Shown: positions 1 to 8,975 of the stretch, piece by piece
Layout: each line of letters begins with the position of its first letter
Numbering within the stretch: the stretch's first letter is position 1
Position numbers and translations under genes: made by a program
NCBI GenBank assembly: GCA_017519185.1
Contig: JAFWSX010000025.1
Span: 1-64,000, forward strand
Source: Bacteroidales bacterium
GTDB taxonomy: Bacteria > Bacteroidota > Bacteroidia > Bacteroidales > UBA932
Direction of reading: 5' to 3'
DNA length: 64,000 nucleotides
The notes under the pieces: model-generated
The model's database searches: none
Seen by the model: the letters and a program-made list of their open reading frames with translations, nothing else
What the model was told of the DNA's origin: nothing

Positions 1-35
1 AAGGCCTCTGCCGATTCGGCAGGGGCCTTTTTTTT
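1..35 (+). terminator. Rho-independent terminator of an upstream gene
   Basis: A stem pairs 1-12 with 18-29 (AAGGCC with GGCCTT outside, CTGCC with GGCAG inside, one G-T wobble) around a five-base loop, and a run of eight T follows at 28-35. This is the intrinsic terminator form on the plus strand. It must serve a gene that ends before the window. Confidence 0.85.
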
Positions 36-51
36 ATGCTTGAAAGACGCC

Positions 52-271
52 GGCTTCCCTGGAAGCCAGCCTTTTCACAGGGGGCGCTGCCCCCTGAGAC
101 CCCTGCGTGCTTCGCACGGCCAGCATAGCTGGCTGACGGTGTCCGTGTCGCCGAAGTGTTCTGCTTGCGGCTCGCCAAAGCAGAAAGAAGGTCTGAGGGA
201 ACATGCCCACCCCGGCCAGGGAAGAGGGAGGTTGCCTGCTGGATGCGAGTTTTCTTCATAGCAGAACACTT
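52..271. other. Gene-free stretch made of consecutive short hairpins
   Basis: No convincing gene lies between the terminator at 1-35 and the trp promoter at 339. The first half is GC-rich and holds perfect short inverted repeats one after another: 52-57/62-67, 78-85/89-96, 106-110/114-118, 119-124/128-133, 136-139/143-146 and 159-166/178-185. A 12-base arm at 154-165 is also exactly complementary to 260-271, so a larger fold is possible. The short frames here look non-coding. It may be a structured RNA, a REP-like repeat or a decayed element; the window alone does not say which. I see nothing in 272-338 beyond AT-rich sequence. Confidence 0.5.
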
Positions 272-338
272 TTGGTCAACGAAGATCATATCAATAACTC
301 CAAAAATGTTTCATAAATAGCAAAAAATGTAATAACCG

Positions 339-369
339 TTTGTTCAAAGACGAATAATCCCTACCTTTG
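339..369 (+). promoter_or_regulatory. trp operon promoter, Bacteroidota type
   Basis: TTTG at 339-342 and TACCTTTG at 362-369 match the Bacteroidota -33 and -7 elements (TTTG and TAnnTTTG) with 19 bases between them. Transcription should start near 373-377, about 20 bases before the leader peptide. Confidence 0.8.
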
Positions 370-392
370 TATCAACAAAAGCACAAGAAAGA

Positions 393-446
393 ATGATGAC
401 ACGTTTCTCATGGTGGTGGCGTTACTCAAGGATTAAAAATTCGTGA
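393..446 (+). CDS. trpL: trp operon leader peptide
   Basis: A 17-codon frame, MMTRFSWWWRYSRIKNS and stop, contains three consecutive TGG codons (411-419) and lies between the trp promoter and the terminator hairpin before trpB. Tandem Trp codons in a short leader are the mark of ribosome-mediated attenuation: when charged tRNA-Trp is scarce the ribosome stalls there and the downstream terminator does not form. A first hairpin can pair 419-428 with 444-451, overlapping the end of the peptide frame. Either ATG (393 or 396) could be the start. I found no clean long antiterminator pairing, so the switching fold is inferred. Confidence 0.82.
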   Translation: MMTRFSWWWRYSRIKNS

Positions 447-485
447 GACGCTGCAGCCATGTAAACTAATCAAATACCATCGAAG

Positions 486-514
486 GCCTGTCGTAATCAC
501 GACAGGCTTTTTTT
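486..514 (+). terminator. trp attenuator terminator
   Basis: GCCTGTCGT (486-494) pairs perfectly with ACGACAGGC (499-507) around a four-base loop, followed by seven T (508-514). It sits 40 bases after the leader-peptide stop and 31 bases before trpB, the arrangement of an attenuator. Confidence 0.85.
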
Positions 515-544
515 GTATCAGGAAACAAATAAACAATCACAGAT

Positions 545-1747
545 ATGAGTTACCAACCAGACGAAAACGGATTCTATGGCCAGTTCGGAGGAGCCTACAT
601 CCCCGAGATACTGTACAAATGTGTCGATGAACTGCAGAAAGCCTATCTGCCGATAATCGAAAGTCAGGAATTCAAAAATGAGTACTACCAGCTGCTCCGG
701 GACTATGCCGGAAGACCCTCCCCTCTGTACTATGCCCGTCGGATGAGCGAAAAGTACGGCTGCCGCCTTTATCTGAAGCGGGAAGACTGCAACCACACCG
801 GCGCTCACAAGATCAACAATGCCATCGGCCAGATCCTCCTGGCGAAAAAAATGGGCAAGACAAGAGTAATTGCCGAGACAGGAGCAGGACAGCACGGCGT
901 CGCAACGGCTACGGTATGTGCACTTATGGATATGCAGTGCGAAGTCTTTATGGGTAAGACCGATATGGAACGCCAGCATACGAACGTAGAACGAATGAGG
1001 ATGCTCGGGGCAGAAGTCACACCGGTGACAACCGGCAACATGACCCTCAGTGACGCTTGCTCAGCAGCAATCAGAGACTGGTGCTGCCACCCGTCTGACA
1101 CATATTATCTTGTCGGTTCCACTATGGGCCCCCATCCTTATCCCGACCTTGTGGCAAGGCTGCAGAGCGTCATTTCTGAAGAACTCAAGTGGCAGCTGGA
1201 GGAAAAAGTGGGCAGGAACTATCCTGATTATCTGATAGCCTGCATCGGTGGCGGCAGCAATGCAGCAGGCACCATCTATCACTATATGGATGATGACAGA
1301 GTGAAGATCGTGCTCGCAGAAGCAGGAGGACACGGTATAGACTCAGGCTACACAGCCGCTACGATGCACCGCGGAAAGGTAGGCATCCTTCACGGATCCA
1401 GAATGCTTGTGATGCAGACTCCTGATGGCCAGATTGAAGAGGCCTTCTCGATATCTGCAGGCCTGGACTACCCCGGTGTCGGCCCGATGCATTGCAATAT
1501 GGCCGAGAAAGGCCGCACAAAAGTCCTTGCGATCAACGACGACGAGGCTATATATGCCGGCTATGAGCTGACAAGACTGGAAGGAATCATACCTGCTATA
1601 GAGAGCGCGCACGCCGTCGCAGCGCTGGGCAAACTTAAGTTCAGCAAGGAAGACATAGTGGTCCTGACAGTGAGCGGCCGCGGCGATAAGGACGTCGAAA
1701 CCTATATCAACAACAAGGAAATGGCGAAGGAATATGGCAACTTTTAA
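545..1747 (+). CDS. trpB: Tryptophan synthase beta subunit
   Basis: This PLP enzyme condenses indole with L-serine to make tryptophan, in complex with TrpA. The 400 residues match the usual length of classical TrpB. The PLP lysine is K89 in GAHKINNA, the catalytic glutamate is E111 in ETGAGQHG, and the phosphate-binding loop GGGSN is at 235-239. It is first in the operon, as is usual in Bacteroidota, far from trpA at the other end. Its 3' end overlaps trpE by 14 bases, which suggests translational coupling. The attenuator upstream should control it. Confidence 0.97.
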   Translation: MSYQPDENGFYGQFGGAYIPEILYKCVDELQKAYLPIIESQEFKNEYYQLLRDYAGRPSPLYYARRMSEKYGCRLYLKREDCNHTGAHKINNAIGQILLAKKMGKTRVIAETGAGQHGVATATVCALMDMQCEVFMGKTDMERQHTNVERMRMLGAEVTPVTTGNMTLSDACSAAIRDWCCHPSDTYYLVGSTMGPHPYPDLVARLQSVISEELKWQLEEKVGRNYPDYLIACIGGGSNAAGTIYHYMDDDRVKIVLAEAGGHGIDSGYTAATMHRGKVGILHGSRMLVMQTPDGQIEEAFSISAGLDYPGVGPMHCNMAEKGRTKVLAINDDEAIYAGYELTRLEGIIPAIESAHAVAALGKLKFSKEDIVVLTVSGRGDKDVETYINNKEMAKEYGNF

Positions 1748-3134
1748 CTACACGACATCAGTCAGAAAACTCCTGGCCGACCTCTATACACCGGTTTCAG
1801 TATATATGAGGCTCCGCGACCTGTATCCTCAGTCAGCACTGATGGAGTCCAGCGACTATCACAGCGGAGAGAACTCCCGCTCCTTCATCGGCATCAACCC
1901 CATCGGCAGGGTGGCGGTAGAGCACGGCGTGGCAGTTGCCCAGTACCCCGACGGAAAGAAGACAGCCAAGCCGCTGAGCGCTTCCTACACCGTCGACATA
2001 GCCATAAACGAATTCCTGCACAACTTCGAAGTGAAAGGAGAATGCAGCAGCCTCTGCGGCCTCTATGGCTATATGACCTTCAACACCGTCCGCTATCTTG
2101 AAAATATCCGGGTGAAAGATGAAACGCAGAGCCGCAACGACGCTCCGGACATCCTTTACATATTATACAAGTATATCATAGTCTTTGACCATTTCAACAA
2201 CACGATGACACTTGTCGAGATGCTTGAGGAGGGTGAAAAGAGCGGCCTGGCAAAAATAGAGCAGGAGATGAACCGCACGAACGTCAACCCATATACCTTC
2301 CGTCCAGTGGGAGAGACGACATCGACCATAAGCGATGAGGAGCACAAAGCCAACGTACGCCGGGGAATAGCCCACTGCCTGCGCGGCGACGTGTTCCAGA
2401 TAGTCCTGTCCCGCAGGTTCGTGCAGAAATATGAAGGAGATGACTTCAAGCTGTACAGAGCTTTGAGAAGTATCAACCCGAGCCCTTACCTTTTCTATTT
2501 CGATTTCGGAGGATTCAGGATTTTCGGATCCTCTCCTGAAACCCACTGCAGGATCGAAGGTCGCAGGGCATATATAGACCCTATTGCCGGCACGACCAAG
2601 AGAACCGGCAACCGCGAGGAAGATGCCCGTGGCGCCGAATTCCTGCGCAACGACCCCAAGGAAAATGCCGAGCACGTAATGTTGGTGGACCTTGCGCGCA
2701 ACGACCTCAGCCGAAACTGCCACGACGTTAAGGTGGATTTCTATAAAGACCTTCAGTACTACAGTCACGTCATCCACCTCGTCTCACGTGTCAGCGGAGA
2801 ACTCGATGAAACCGCGGATCCCGTCAAGGCATTCATCGATACCTTCCCGGCCGGTACTCTGAGCGGTGCTCCCAAAGTAAGGGCAATGCAGTTGATAAGC
2901 GAATATGAACCCCACAACAGAGGTGCCTACGGAGGCTGTATCGGCTACATAGGACTTGACGGAAGCCTCAACCAGGCTATAACCATAAGGACCTTCGTGA
3001 GCCGCAACAACGAGCTTTGGTTCCAGGCAGGCGGCGGAATCGTAGCCCGCAGCAACGAAGAATATGAATTGCAGGAAGTCAACAACAAACTGAACGCACT
3101 GCGCAGGGCTATCCTGATGGCAGAACAAATGTAA
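1734..3134 (+). CDS. trpE: Anthranilate synthase component I
   Basis: TrpE converts chorismate to anthranilate using ammonia supplied by TrpG, the first committed step of tryptophan synthesis. The 466-residue protein has the chorismate-binding fold; the C-terminal signature GTLSGAPKVRAMQLI and the downstream GAYGG segment are clear. Near the N terminus LMES (36-39) corresponds to the LLES-type motif that binds tryptophan in feedback-inhibited enzymes, so allosteric control is likely. The start overlaps the trpB end, and trpG follows after 4 bases. It could be confused with PabB, but its position in the trp operon settles the assignment. Confidence 0.95.
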   Translation: MATFNYTTSVRKLLADLYTPVSVYMRLRDLYPQSALMESSDYHSGENSRSFIGINPIGRVAVEHGVAVAQYPDGKKTAKPLSASYTVDIAINEFLHNFEVKGECSSLCGLYGYMTFNTVRYLENIRVKDETQSRNDAPDILYILYKYIIVFDHFNNTMTLVEMLEEGEKSGLAKIEQEMNRTNVNPYTFRPVGETTSTISDEEHKANVRRGIAHCLRGDVFQIVLSRRFVQKYEGDDFKLYRALRSINPSPYLFYFDFGGFRIFGSSPETHCRIEGRRAYIDPIAGTTKRTGNREEDARGAEFLRNDPKENAEHVMLVDLARNDLSRNCHDVKVDFYKDLQYYSHVIHLVSRVSGELDETADPVKAFIDTFPAGTLSGAPKVRAMQLISEYEPHNRGAYGGCIGYIGLDGSLNQAITIRTFVSRNNELWFQAGGGIVARSNEEYELQEVNNKLNALRRAILMAEQM

Positions 3135-3138
3135 GACT

Positions 3139-3702
3139 ATGAAAATCGCAATAATAGACAACTACGACAGCTTCACCTTCAATCTTTCTCATCTGGTGAA
3201 GTCACTCGGCCAGCAGGTAGAAGTATACCGCAATGACCGCTTCGAAATGCAAGAACTGGAACGTTTCGACAAGATAATCCTGTCTCCGGGGCCCGGCATC
3301 CCCTCAGAAGCCGGTCTTCTGCTCGACGTCATCCGCAGCTATGCTGGCCGCAAACCGATGCTGGGCGTCTGCCTTGGCCACCAGGCCATCGGAGAGGTGT
3401 TCGGCGGTAGGCTGGAGAACCTGAGTGATGTCTTCCACGGTGTAGCCACGGAAGGGACGCAGTTCGGCAACGACTATATTTTCGATGGCCTGCCAGAAAG
3501 GATCGTGATGGGACGCTATCACAGCTGGGTGGTGAGCAGGGATGCTTTCCCGGACTGCCTGGAGATAACCGCGCAGAGCGATGAGGGCCAGATAATGGCG
3601 CTGCGCCACCGCAAGTATGACATACACGGCATACAGTTCCACCCCGAGAGCGTCCTCACTCCCGACGGTGCAGCAATAATCAAGAATTGGATAAACTATT
3701 AA
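3139..3702 (+). CDS. trpG: Anthranilate synthase component II, glutamine amidotransferase
   Basis: TrpG hydrolyses glutamine and passes ammonia to TrpE. At 187 residues it is a stand-alone class I glutamine amidotransferase. The catalytic triad is visible as C78 in GVCLGHQ and H168/E170 in QFHPES, and the oxyanion segment SPGPG is at 49-53. It begins 4 bases after the trpE stop. In some bacteria one such subunit also serves p-aminobenzoate synthase (PabA); no pab gene is in the window to test that. Confidence 0.95.
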   Translation: MKIAIIDNYDSFTFNLSHLVKSLGQQVEVYRNDRFEMQELERFDKIILSPGPGIPSEAGLLLDVIRSYAGRKPMLGVCLGHQAIGEVFGGRLENLSDVFHGVATEGTQFGNDYIFDGLPERIVMGRYHSWVVSRDAFPDCLEITAQSDEGQIMALRHRKYDIHGIQFHPESVLTPDGAAIIKNWINY

Positions 3703-3713
3703 TAAATGTAATC

Positions 3714-4709
3714 ATGAAAAAGTACCTGGAAGAAATTCTCAATCACGAGTATCTCTCACGCGAAGAGACTCACGACATTCTGATTAACATCACACAGGAA
3801 AAATATCCTGGAGAGCAGCTGGCAGCCCTTATGAGTATGCTGCAACTCCGTGGCATCACAGTAGACGAATTGCTGGGGTTCCGAGATGGTATCCTTGAGA
3901 CTGGCCTTTCTGTGAAACTCGCGGCCGACAAGTACGTTGACATCGTAGGTACAGGCGGAGATATGAAGAACACCTTCAACATATCTACCTGCGCCTGTGC
4001 AGTTGTGGCAGGAGCAGGCTACAATGTAGCTAAGCACGGCAATTATGCAAGCACCAGCACGTCCGGAGCCAGTGATGTGATGGCACGTCACGGTGTGAAG
4101 TTCACCTTCGACGAAGACCGCCTGAACCGCTCCATGGAGCAGACACATATGGTTTATCTCCACGCCCAGGTCTATGCCCGTGCGATGAAGTTTGTCGGTC
4201 CAGTAAGGAAAATCCTGCCTTTTATGACTTTCTTCAACCTGCTCGGTCCGCTGGTCAATCCATCTCAGCCCAAATGCAACGTGATGGGCACGGCCACGCT
4301 CGAGCAGATGCGTCTCTACAATAACGTGTTCCAGAAGATGGGAGTGGACTATGCCATCGTCAACAGTACAGACGGCTATGACGAAATATCTCTGACAGGA
4401 ACGTTCAAGATCACTACCAACCAGTACGAGAAGGTATTCGATCCTTCGGATTTCAATCTTCCGCTGACCAGAGACATCGACCTTTTCGGCGGCCGTACCG
4501 GCGACGAGGCAGCGGCCATTTTCGACAGTGTGCTGGAAAACCGCTCGACGGAAGGCCAGAAGAACACAGTGCTTGCCAATGCCGCCGTTGCAATCCAGTG
4601 CATGGACCAGCAGCTTGACATAATGCAGGCGCTTGACGTGGCCCGAGAGAGCCTCGAAAGCGGCAAGGCGCTTGCCAACTTCAAGAAGTTTGTGGAACTG
4701 AACAGCTAG
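3714..4709 (+). CDS. trpD: Anthranilate phosphoribosyltransferase
   Basis: TrpD joins anthranilate to phosphoribosyl pyrophosphate. I take the ATG at 3714 (331 residues): the frame opens earlier with a TTG inside trpG, but the protein family begins close to KKYLEEILNHEYL. The PRPP-binding motif GTGGD and the following NIST are present, as are KHGN and the substrate segment near FNLLGPLVNP. It follows trpG by 11 bases and trpC follows within a few bases, so it belongs to the same transcript. Unlike enteric TrpD it is not fused to TrpG. Confidence 0.95.
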   Translation: MKKYLEEILNHEYLSREETHDILINITQEKYPGEQLAALMSMLQLRGITVDELLGFRDGILETGLSVKLAADKYVDIVGTGGDMKNTFNISTCACAVVAGAGYNVAKHGNYASTSTSGASDVMARHGVKFTFDEDRLNRSMEQTHMVYLHAQVYARAMKFVGPVRKILPFMTFFNLLGPLVNPSQPKCNVMGTATLEQMRLYNNVFQKMGVDYAIVNSTDGYDEISLTGTFKITTNQYEKVFDPSDFNLPLTRDIDLFGGRTGDEAAAIFDSVLENRSTEGQKNTVLANAAVAIQCMDQQLDIMQALDVARESLESGKALANFKKFVELNS

Positions 4710-4715
4710 GTGGCA

Positions 4716-5504
4716 ATGGATATCCTTGATGAAATAACTGCTCACAAACGGCTCGAAGTCGCTGCTTTGAAACGGGAGGTGCCGCTTTACATCCTGCAGG
4801 GCAGGCTTGAGGAGTTACAGACTGTTTCCGTCCAGTCTTCGATGAAAGAAGCCCTGCTGGCTTCCAGGACAGGCATAATAGCCGAGTTCAAGCGCAGGTC
4901 TCCTTCGAAGGGATGGATAAAAGAGGACGGAGAGGCTGCCGTAATTCCACTGAGTTATCAGTATAACGGAGCTGCTGCGCTTAGCATCCTGGCCGACGGA
5001 AAGTACTTCGGAGGCAGCCCTGACTTCATAACGGAGGCTCGTGCGAGCGGAGTCACCCTTCCCATTCTCTACAAAGAATTTGTTGTAGATGAATATCAGC
5101 TCTATATGGCTCGCCTGTGCGGAGCCTCAGCGGTACTGCTCATCGCTGCAGAACTCAGCAAGGAAGAGTGCAGCAATCTGATAGGTTCGGCTCACAGCCT
5201 GGGCCTGGAGGTCCTGCTTGAAATGCATTCGGAGCAGGAACTCGAATATTCGGAGCTGCTGCCGGATATGTGCGGCATAAACAACCGCAATCTGGGCACA
5301 TTCGTGACGGATGTTGAAAACAGTTTCCGCCTGGCGGAGAAACTGCCGGCAGATGCCGTCAAAGTCAGCGAGAGCGGCATCGGCAGCCCCGCAACCCTCG
5401 CCGCCCTCAGGCAATGTGGATTCAGAGGCTTCCTGATAGGAGAAAGATTTATGAAAGAACCTGACCCGGGCGTCGCTCTCGGAAAATTTATCGCAGAACT
5501 ATGA
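4716..5504 (+). CDS. trpC: Indole-3-glycerol-phosphate synthase
   Basis: TrpC closes the ring of CdRP to give indole-3-glycerol phosphate. The protein (262 residues from the ATG at 4716; an in-frame GTG at 4710 would add two) is a TIM barrel. The family signatures are seen: EFKRRSPSKG early, LYKEFVVDEYQ in the middle, INNRNL and the late SESGI. It is separate from TrpF, whereas enteric bacteria fuse the two. Its stop overlaps the trpF start in an ATGA junction. Confidence 0.95.
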   Translation: MDILDEITAHKRLEVAALKREVPLYILQGRLEELQTVSVQSSMKEALLASRTGIIAEFKRRSPSKGWIKEDGEAAVIPLSYQYNGAAALSILADGKYFGGSPDFITEARASGVTLPILYKEFVVDEYQLYMARLCGASAVLLIAAELSKEECSNLIGSAHSLGLEVLLEMHSEQELEYSELLPDMCGINNRNLGTFVTDVENSFRLAEKLPADAVKVSESGIGSPATLAALRQCGFRGFLIGERFMKEPDPGVALGKFIAEL

Positions 5505-6127
5505 AGATTAAGGTGTGCGGAATGCGCGACCCCCAGAACATACGTGCCGTGGAGGCTCTCGGGATAGACATAATGGGGTTTATCTTCTGGCCGCAGTCCA
5601 GCCGCTATGCCGGAGAGAAGCCTGGCTATCTTCCTGAAAGTTGCTTGCGGGCAGGCGTCTTCGTGGATGCGGCACAGCAGGATATCCTGAAGGCAGTTGC
5701 TGCTTTCCGGCTGGACATAATTCAGCTTCACGGGCATGAAACGCCCGGGGAAGTAGCTGCGTTGAGGGAAAGTGTCGCCGTCGTCAATCCGGCCATTATG
5801 ATCACCAAGAGTCTGGCTGTGGCACAGGTGCAGGACCTGGAGCAGGCTGCAGACTATGAAAGTGTATGCGACGCATTTCTCTTCGACACAAAGGGTGAGC
5901 TGCCTGGAGGTAACGGCAGCCAGTTCGACTGGAGTTTATTGGATAACTATAAAGGCCGGCTCCGGTTCCTGCTCAGCGGCGGGATAGGTCCCGGTGATGC
6001 AGACAGGGTCAGAGCATTCCTGCATCCGGCCTGCGCAGGCATCGACCTGAACAGCAGATTCGAAACAGCTCCGGGACTTAAAGACGTGGATTCTTTGAAA
6101 ACTTTTATTGAAAAACTAAGACAATGA
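5501..6127 (+). CDS. trpF: Phosphoribosylanthranilate isomerase
   Basis: TrpF isomerises phosphoribosylanthranilate to CdRP, the TrpC substrate. The 208-residue barrel begins with the family signature KVCGMRD, containing the catalytic cysteine (C6). The general-acid aspartate is expected in FLFDTKG, and the phosphate loop is LSGGIGPGD. It overlaps trpC by four bases and trpA by four bases, so the last three genes are tightly coupled. Confidence 0.94.
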   Translation: MKIKVCGMRDPQNIRAVEALGIDIMGFIFWPQSSRYAGEKPGYLPESCLRAGVFVDAAQQDILKAVAAFRLDIIQLHGHETPGEVAALRESVAVVNPAIMITKSLAVAQVQDLEQAADYESVCDAFLFDTKGELPGGNGSQFDWSLLDNYKGRLRFLLSGGIGPGDADRVRAFLHPACAGIDLNSRFETAPGLKDVDSLKTFIEKLRQ

Positions 6128-6900
6128 ACAAGATAGACAGACTATTTGCAGAACGGGGCGCCAAGAAGCTGCTCTCGTTGTATTTCTGCGCCGGTACACC
6201 CACACTTGCAGGAACAGCCGACGTAATCCGTGCCATGGAACGTCGTGGAATAGCAATGGTAGAGGTAGGCTTCCCGTTTTCAGATCCCTTGGCAGACGGT
6301 CCGGTGATACAGACAGCGGCGACAAAAGCCATCCGCAACGGTATGACCATTTCGAAACTGTTCGCGCAGCTCAAGGAAATAAAAGACGAGGTATCCATAC
6401 CTCTTGTGCTGATGGGCTATCTGAATGTTGTGATGCAGTACGGTCAGGAAGATTTCTTCCGCAGCTGTGCTGACAGCGGAGTCAGCGGAGTGATTATTCC
6501 GGATCTGCCGTTCAAGGACTATATGGAAGAAATCCGTCCGCTCGCAAAACGTTATGGCGTGCACGTAATTATGCTCATAACACCTGAAACGGAAGAGGAG
6601 AGAATCAGGTTCATAGACGAGAACACCGACGGATTCATCTATATGGTGAGCTCGGCATCGATCACAGGTGCCCAGAAGAACTTCGACGAGCGCAAGCAAG
6701 AGTATTTTCGCCGCATAGATGCTATGAATCTCAGCCATCCGCGAATGATAGGCTTCGGTATCAGCAACAAACAGACTTTGGCGGCAGCGCAGAACAATGC
6801 GGCAGGAGCCATCATCGGCAGCAAGTTCGTCACCCTGCTGGAGCAGAGCAGCAGCCCAGACGAAGCCCTCGACAAGCTGTTCGCCGCACTGGCTGAATAA
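6124..6900 (+). CDS. trpA: Tryptophan synthase alpha subunit
   Basis: TrpA cleaves indole-3-glycerol phosphate to indole, which is channelled to TrpB. The 258-residue TIM barrel carries the signature VEVGFPFSDPLADGP with the two catalytic acids at E47 and D58, and the late GFGISN phosphate-binding segment. It is the last gene of the operon; its stop codon directly precedes a strong terminator. Confidence 0.96.
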   Translation: MNKIDRLFAERGAKKLLSLYFCAGTPTLAGTADVIRAMERRGIAMVEVGFPFSDPLADGPVIQTAATKAIRNGMTISKLFAQLKEIKDEVSIPLVLMGYLNVVMQYGQEDFFRSCADSGVSGVIIPDLPFKDYMEEIRPLAKRYGVHVIMLITPETEEERIRFIDENTDGFIYMVSSASITGAQKNFDERKQEYFRRIDAMNLSHPRMIGFGISNKQTLAAAQNNAAGAIIGSKFVTLLEQSSSPDEALDKLFAALAE

Positions 6901-6903
6901 AAA

Positions 6904-6937
6904 AGAAGCGTTGCCTTTCAGCAACGCTTCTTTTTTT
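6904..6937 (+). terminator. trp operon terminator
   Basis: GAAGCGTTGC (6905-6914) pairs perfectly with GCAACGCTTC (6921-6930) around a six-base loop, followed by a T run to 6937. It begins just after the trpA stop. The A-run on the other side means it could also act on the minus strand for the esterase gene ending at 6950. Confidence 0.92.
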
Positions 6938-6949
6938 GCGGAAAGTGAA

Positions 6950-8935
6950 CTACAGTGCAATCTCGAAAGGAGATACGGGCATTCCCTCGGCATTGTAGAG
7001 AGTTACGTCTTCACGGACATAGTTCTTCCAGAGGTAACGTACCTTCTTCGGATTCTTGATGCCGCCCACGTAGAGAACTACCCTGTTGCCGAGGATAGTG
7101 GCGTTCACGCGCTGATATGCTCCATTCTCGTCGGATACGGCGAAACCTTTGATCTCGTCGCCCTTTATGACAAGGCCGTTGCCGATTTCGCTGAATGAAA
7201 GATAGATCCTTCCGTCTTTCAGCTCAGCTTTTGTGCACTCCGGAGAAAGCACTACGGTCTCACCGTATGCAATCCTCATAGCGCCTTTGGCCATACGCTC
7301 AGAGATGATTTTTTTGTTGATAGGGTGGATGTTGTTCCAGGTTCCAATATCGCAGCCCACAGCCAGAGCCGAGTTGGCAAGCAGATGGGTTGCAATCCTC
7401 TGGCCTTCGCGTACATTGGCCCAGCCGTCCTGAACGGGCAGGAAGGTCTTGGCCTGGTGGCTTGCAAGCTGGCATACGATAACGGGCAGCTTGTCATCAC
7501 GGAAATCCTTTCTCCAGGTGGTCATCATCCTGGCCAGGAATGTGCCGTACTCAGGTGTGTTGCCGCTGTTGGTCTCACCCTGGTACCAGGCGACACCCTT
7601 CACATTGACGTTGGTGACAGGGCTGAGCATGCCCCAGTACAGACCGAAAGGCTGACGGACATTGGAAGTATGCCTGATCTCCCTTTCGACATATTGCATC
7701 GGAGTGAGGCGCTGCTGGTCGCCACTCTGCCTCGGGAAGTTGAAGTTGCTCGGAATCTCCTCATAGAAGACTTTCCAGCCGTCGTTGAGAGAAATGGTGT
7801 CCTTCTCGAGACGAAGACGGTATTCCTCATCCTCATAAAAACCGCCGTTGGCGTTTGCACCGTTGATCTTGATGCAAATTACGTTCTTGCCCTCTTTGAG
7901 GACTCCGTCGCCGAAAGCGTAATTGCGCGGAGGATATTCGTAGCCGGTGGTGCCGACTCTGACGCCGTTGATGAAAGTCTCATCGGACTGGGTGATGGTT
8001 CCGAGTTTGAGAAGGTTGTTCTTCGATGCAGCCTGCTCGGCGGTAAGCCAAAGGTCGTGCCTGTAATAGACAAGGGCGCTGCCGGAGATGCCTACTTCCC
8101 TGAAATAATGGGGCAGGTAGGCCGGAGCCCACTCGGAATCGTCGAAATCAACTTTATAGTAGTCTGGATTCTCTACAGGACGGGCAGGCCTCTCACCGCC
8201 TGCACCAGGACCTCCGAAACCGGCAAACCCGCCCATTTGGCCGCCCTGTCTGGGCTGGGGATTGCGGATAGCCTCGAGCGCCTGGGCATACTGGGGATAA
8301 TCCTTGAGGTTGTCAGGGCTCATCCAGCTCTCGATGGCTGTACCGCCGACTGCACATTGGATAATGGCTACAGGCACCTGATAGGTGTCGTATATGCGGC
8401 GTGCGAAGAAGTAGGGAACAACCGACATCTTAAGGCAGGTCTCGGGCGTGACTTCTTTCCAGGAACCTGAAGAGAAATCTTTCTGAGGTCCGTCAAAGGC
8501 ATATTTCTCGCCGACCAGGAATTCGCGGATAAGAGGGTTCGAATAGTGCAGGATATCGTCGCCGTAGAGGTCGAGGGTGCGCTCAAGGGGAGTCTGCATA
8601 TTGGACTGCCCTGAGAATACCCATACGTCGCCGAACACAACGTTCTTGATCTCTATGTCATTGACCTTGATGGTATAGGTCCTGCCATCCCAGGGGGTGG
8701 CGGGAAGCAGCACCAGCCAGTCGCCGTTACGGTTGGCCTTGGCGGTATATGTGTTGCCGTCGAAAGTGACAGTGACCCTTTCCTGGGGATCAGCAAAACC
8801 CCAGATGCGTGCAGGCTTGTCGCGCTGCAGGATCAGACCGTCGCTGATCATCTTAGGGAGTGTGACTTTTGCATTCAAGCCTTGAGAGAATAGCAATAAA
8901 GCAATGCTCAAGGCAAACAGAATTTGTCTTTTCAT
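6950..8935 (-). CDS. Secreted SGNH-type O-acetylesterase (sialate acetylesterase family)
   Basis: The 661-residue protein starts with a signal peptide (about 1-22) and belongs to the sialate O-acetylesterase-like family that removes acetyl groups from sugars. The catalytic serine motif GQSNM is at 109-113 and the later WYQGETN block is present. Between the two halves of the catalytic domain is an insert: a Gly-rich linker (about 230-251) followed by a beta-sandwich-like segment with features of galactose-binding modules. Related Bacteroidota enzymes act on acetylated sialic acid, xylan or pectin; the nearby GH43 remnant makes a plant glycan possible, but the substrate is not shown. Confidence 0.85.
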   Translation of the reverse strand: MKRQILFALSIALLLFSQGLNAKVTLPKMISDGLILQRDKPARIWGFADPQERVTVTFDGNTYTAKANRNGDWLVLLPATPWDGRTYTIKVNDIEIKNVVFGDVWVFSGQSNMQTPLERTLDLYGDDILHYSNPLIREFLVGEKYAFDGPQKDFSSGSWKEVTPETCLKMSVVPYFFARRIYDTYQVPVAIIQCAVGGTAIESWMSPDNLKDYPQYAQALEAIRNPQPRQGGQMGGFAGFGGPGAGGERPARPVENPDYYKVDFDDSEWAPAYLPHYFREVGISGSALVYYRHDLWLTAEQAASKNNLLKLGTITQSDETFINGVRVGTTGYEYPPRNYAFGDGVLKEGKNVICIKINGANANGGFYEDEEYRLRLEKDTISLNDGWKVFYEEIPSNFNFPRQSGDQQRLTPMQYVEREIRHTSNVRQPFGLYWGMLSPVTNVNVKGVAWYQGETNSGNTPEYGTFLARMMTTWRKDFRDDKLPVIVCQLASHQAKTFLPVQDGWANVREGQRIATHLLANSALAVGCDIGTWNNIHPINKKIISERMAKGAMRIAYGETVVLSPECTKAELKDGRIYLSFSEIGNGLVIKGDEIKGFAVSDENGAYQRVNATILGNRVVLYVGGIKNPKKVRYLWKNYVREDVTLYNAEGMPVSPFEIAL

Positions 8936-8975
8936 AGCAATATATAAAAAGGGGATGATAGATTAATAAGAGAAG

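Noticed and set aside
3756..4745. A 329-codon minus-strand frame across trpD
   Set aside because: trpD is unmistakable on the plus strand; the antisense frame is a by-product of codon use.
7325..8470. A 381-codon plus-strand frame inside the esterase gene
   Set aside because: The minus strand carries a complete signal peptide and SGNH motifs; the opposite frame has no family features.
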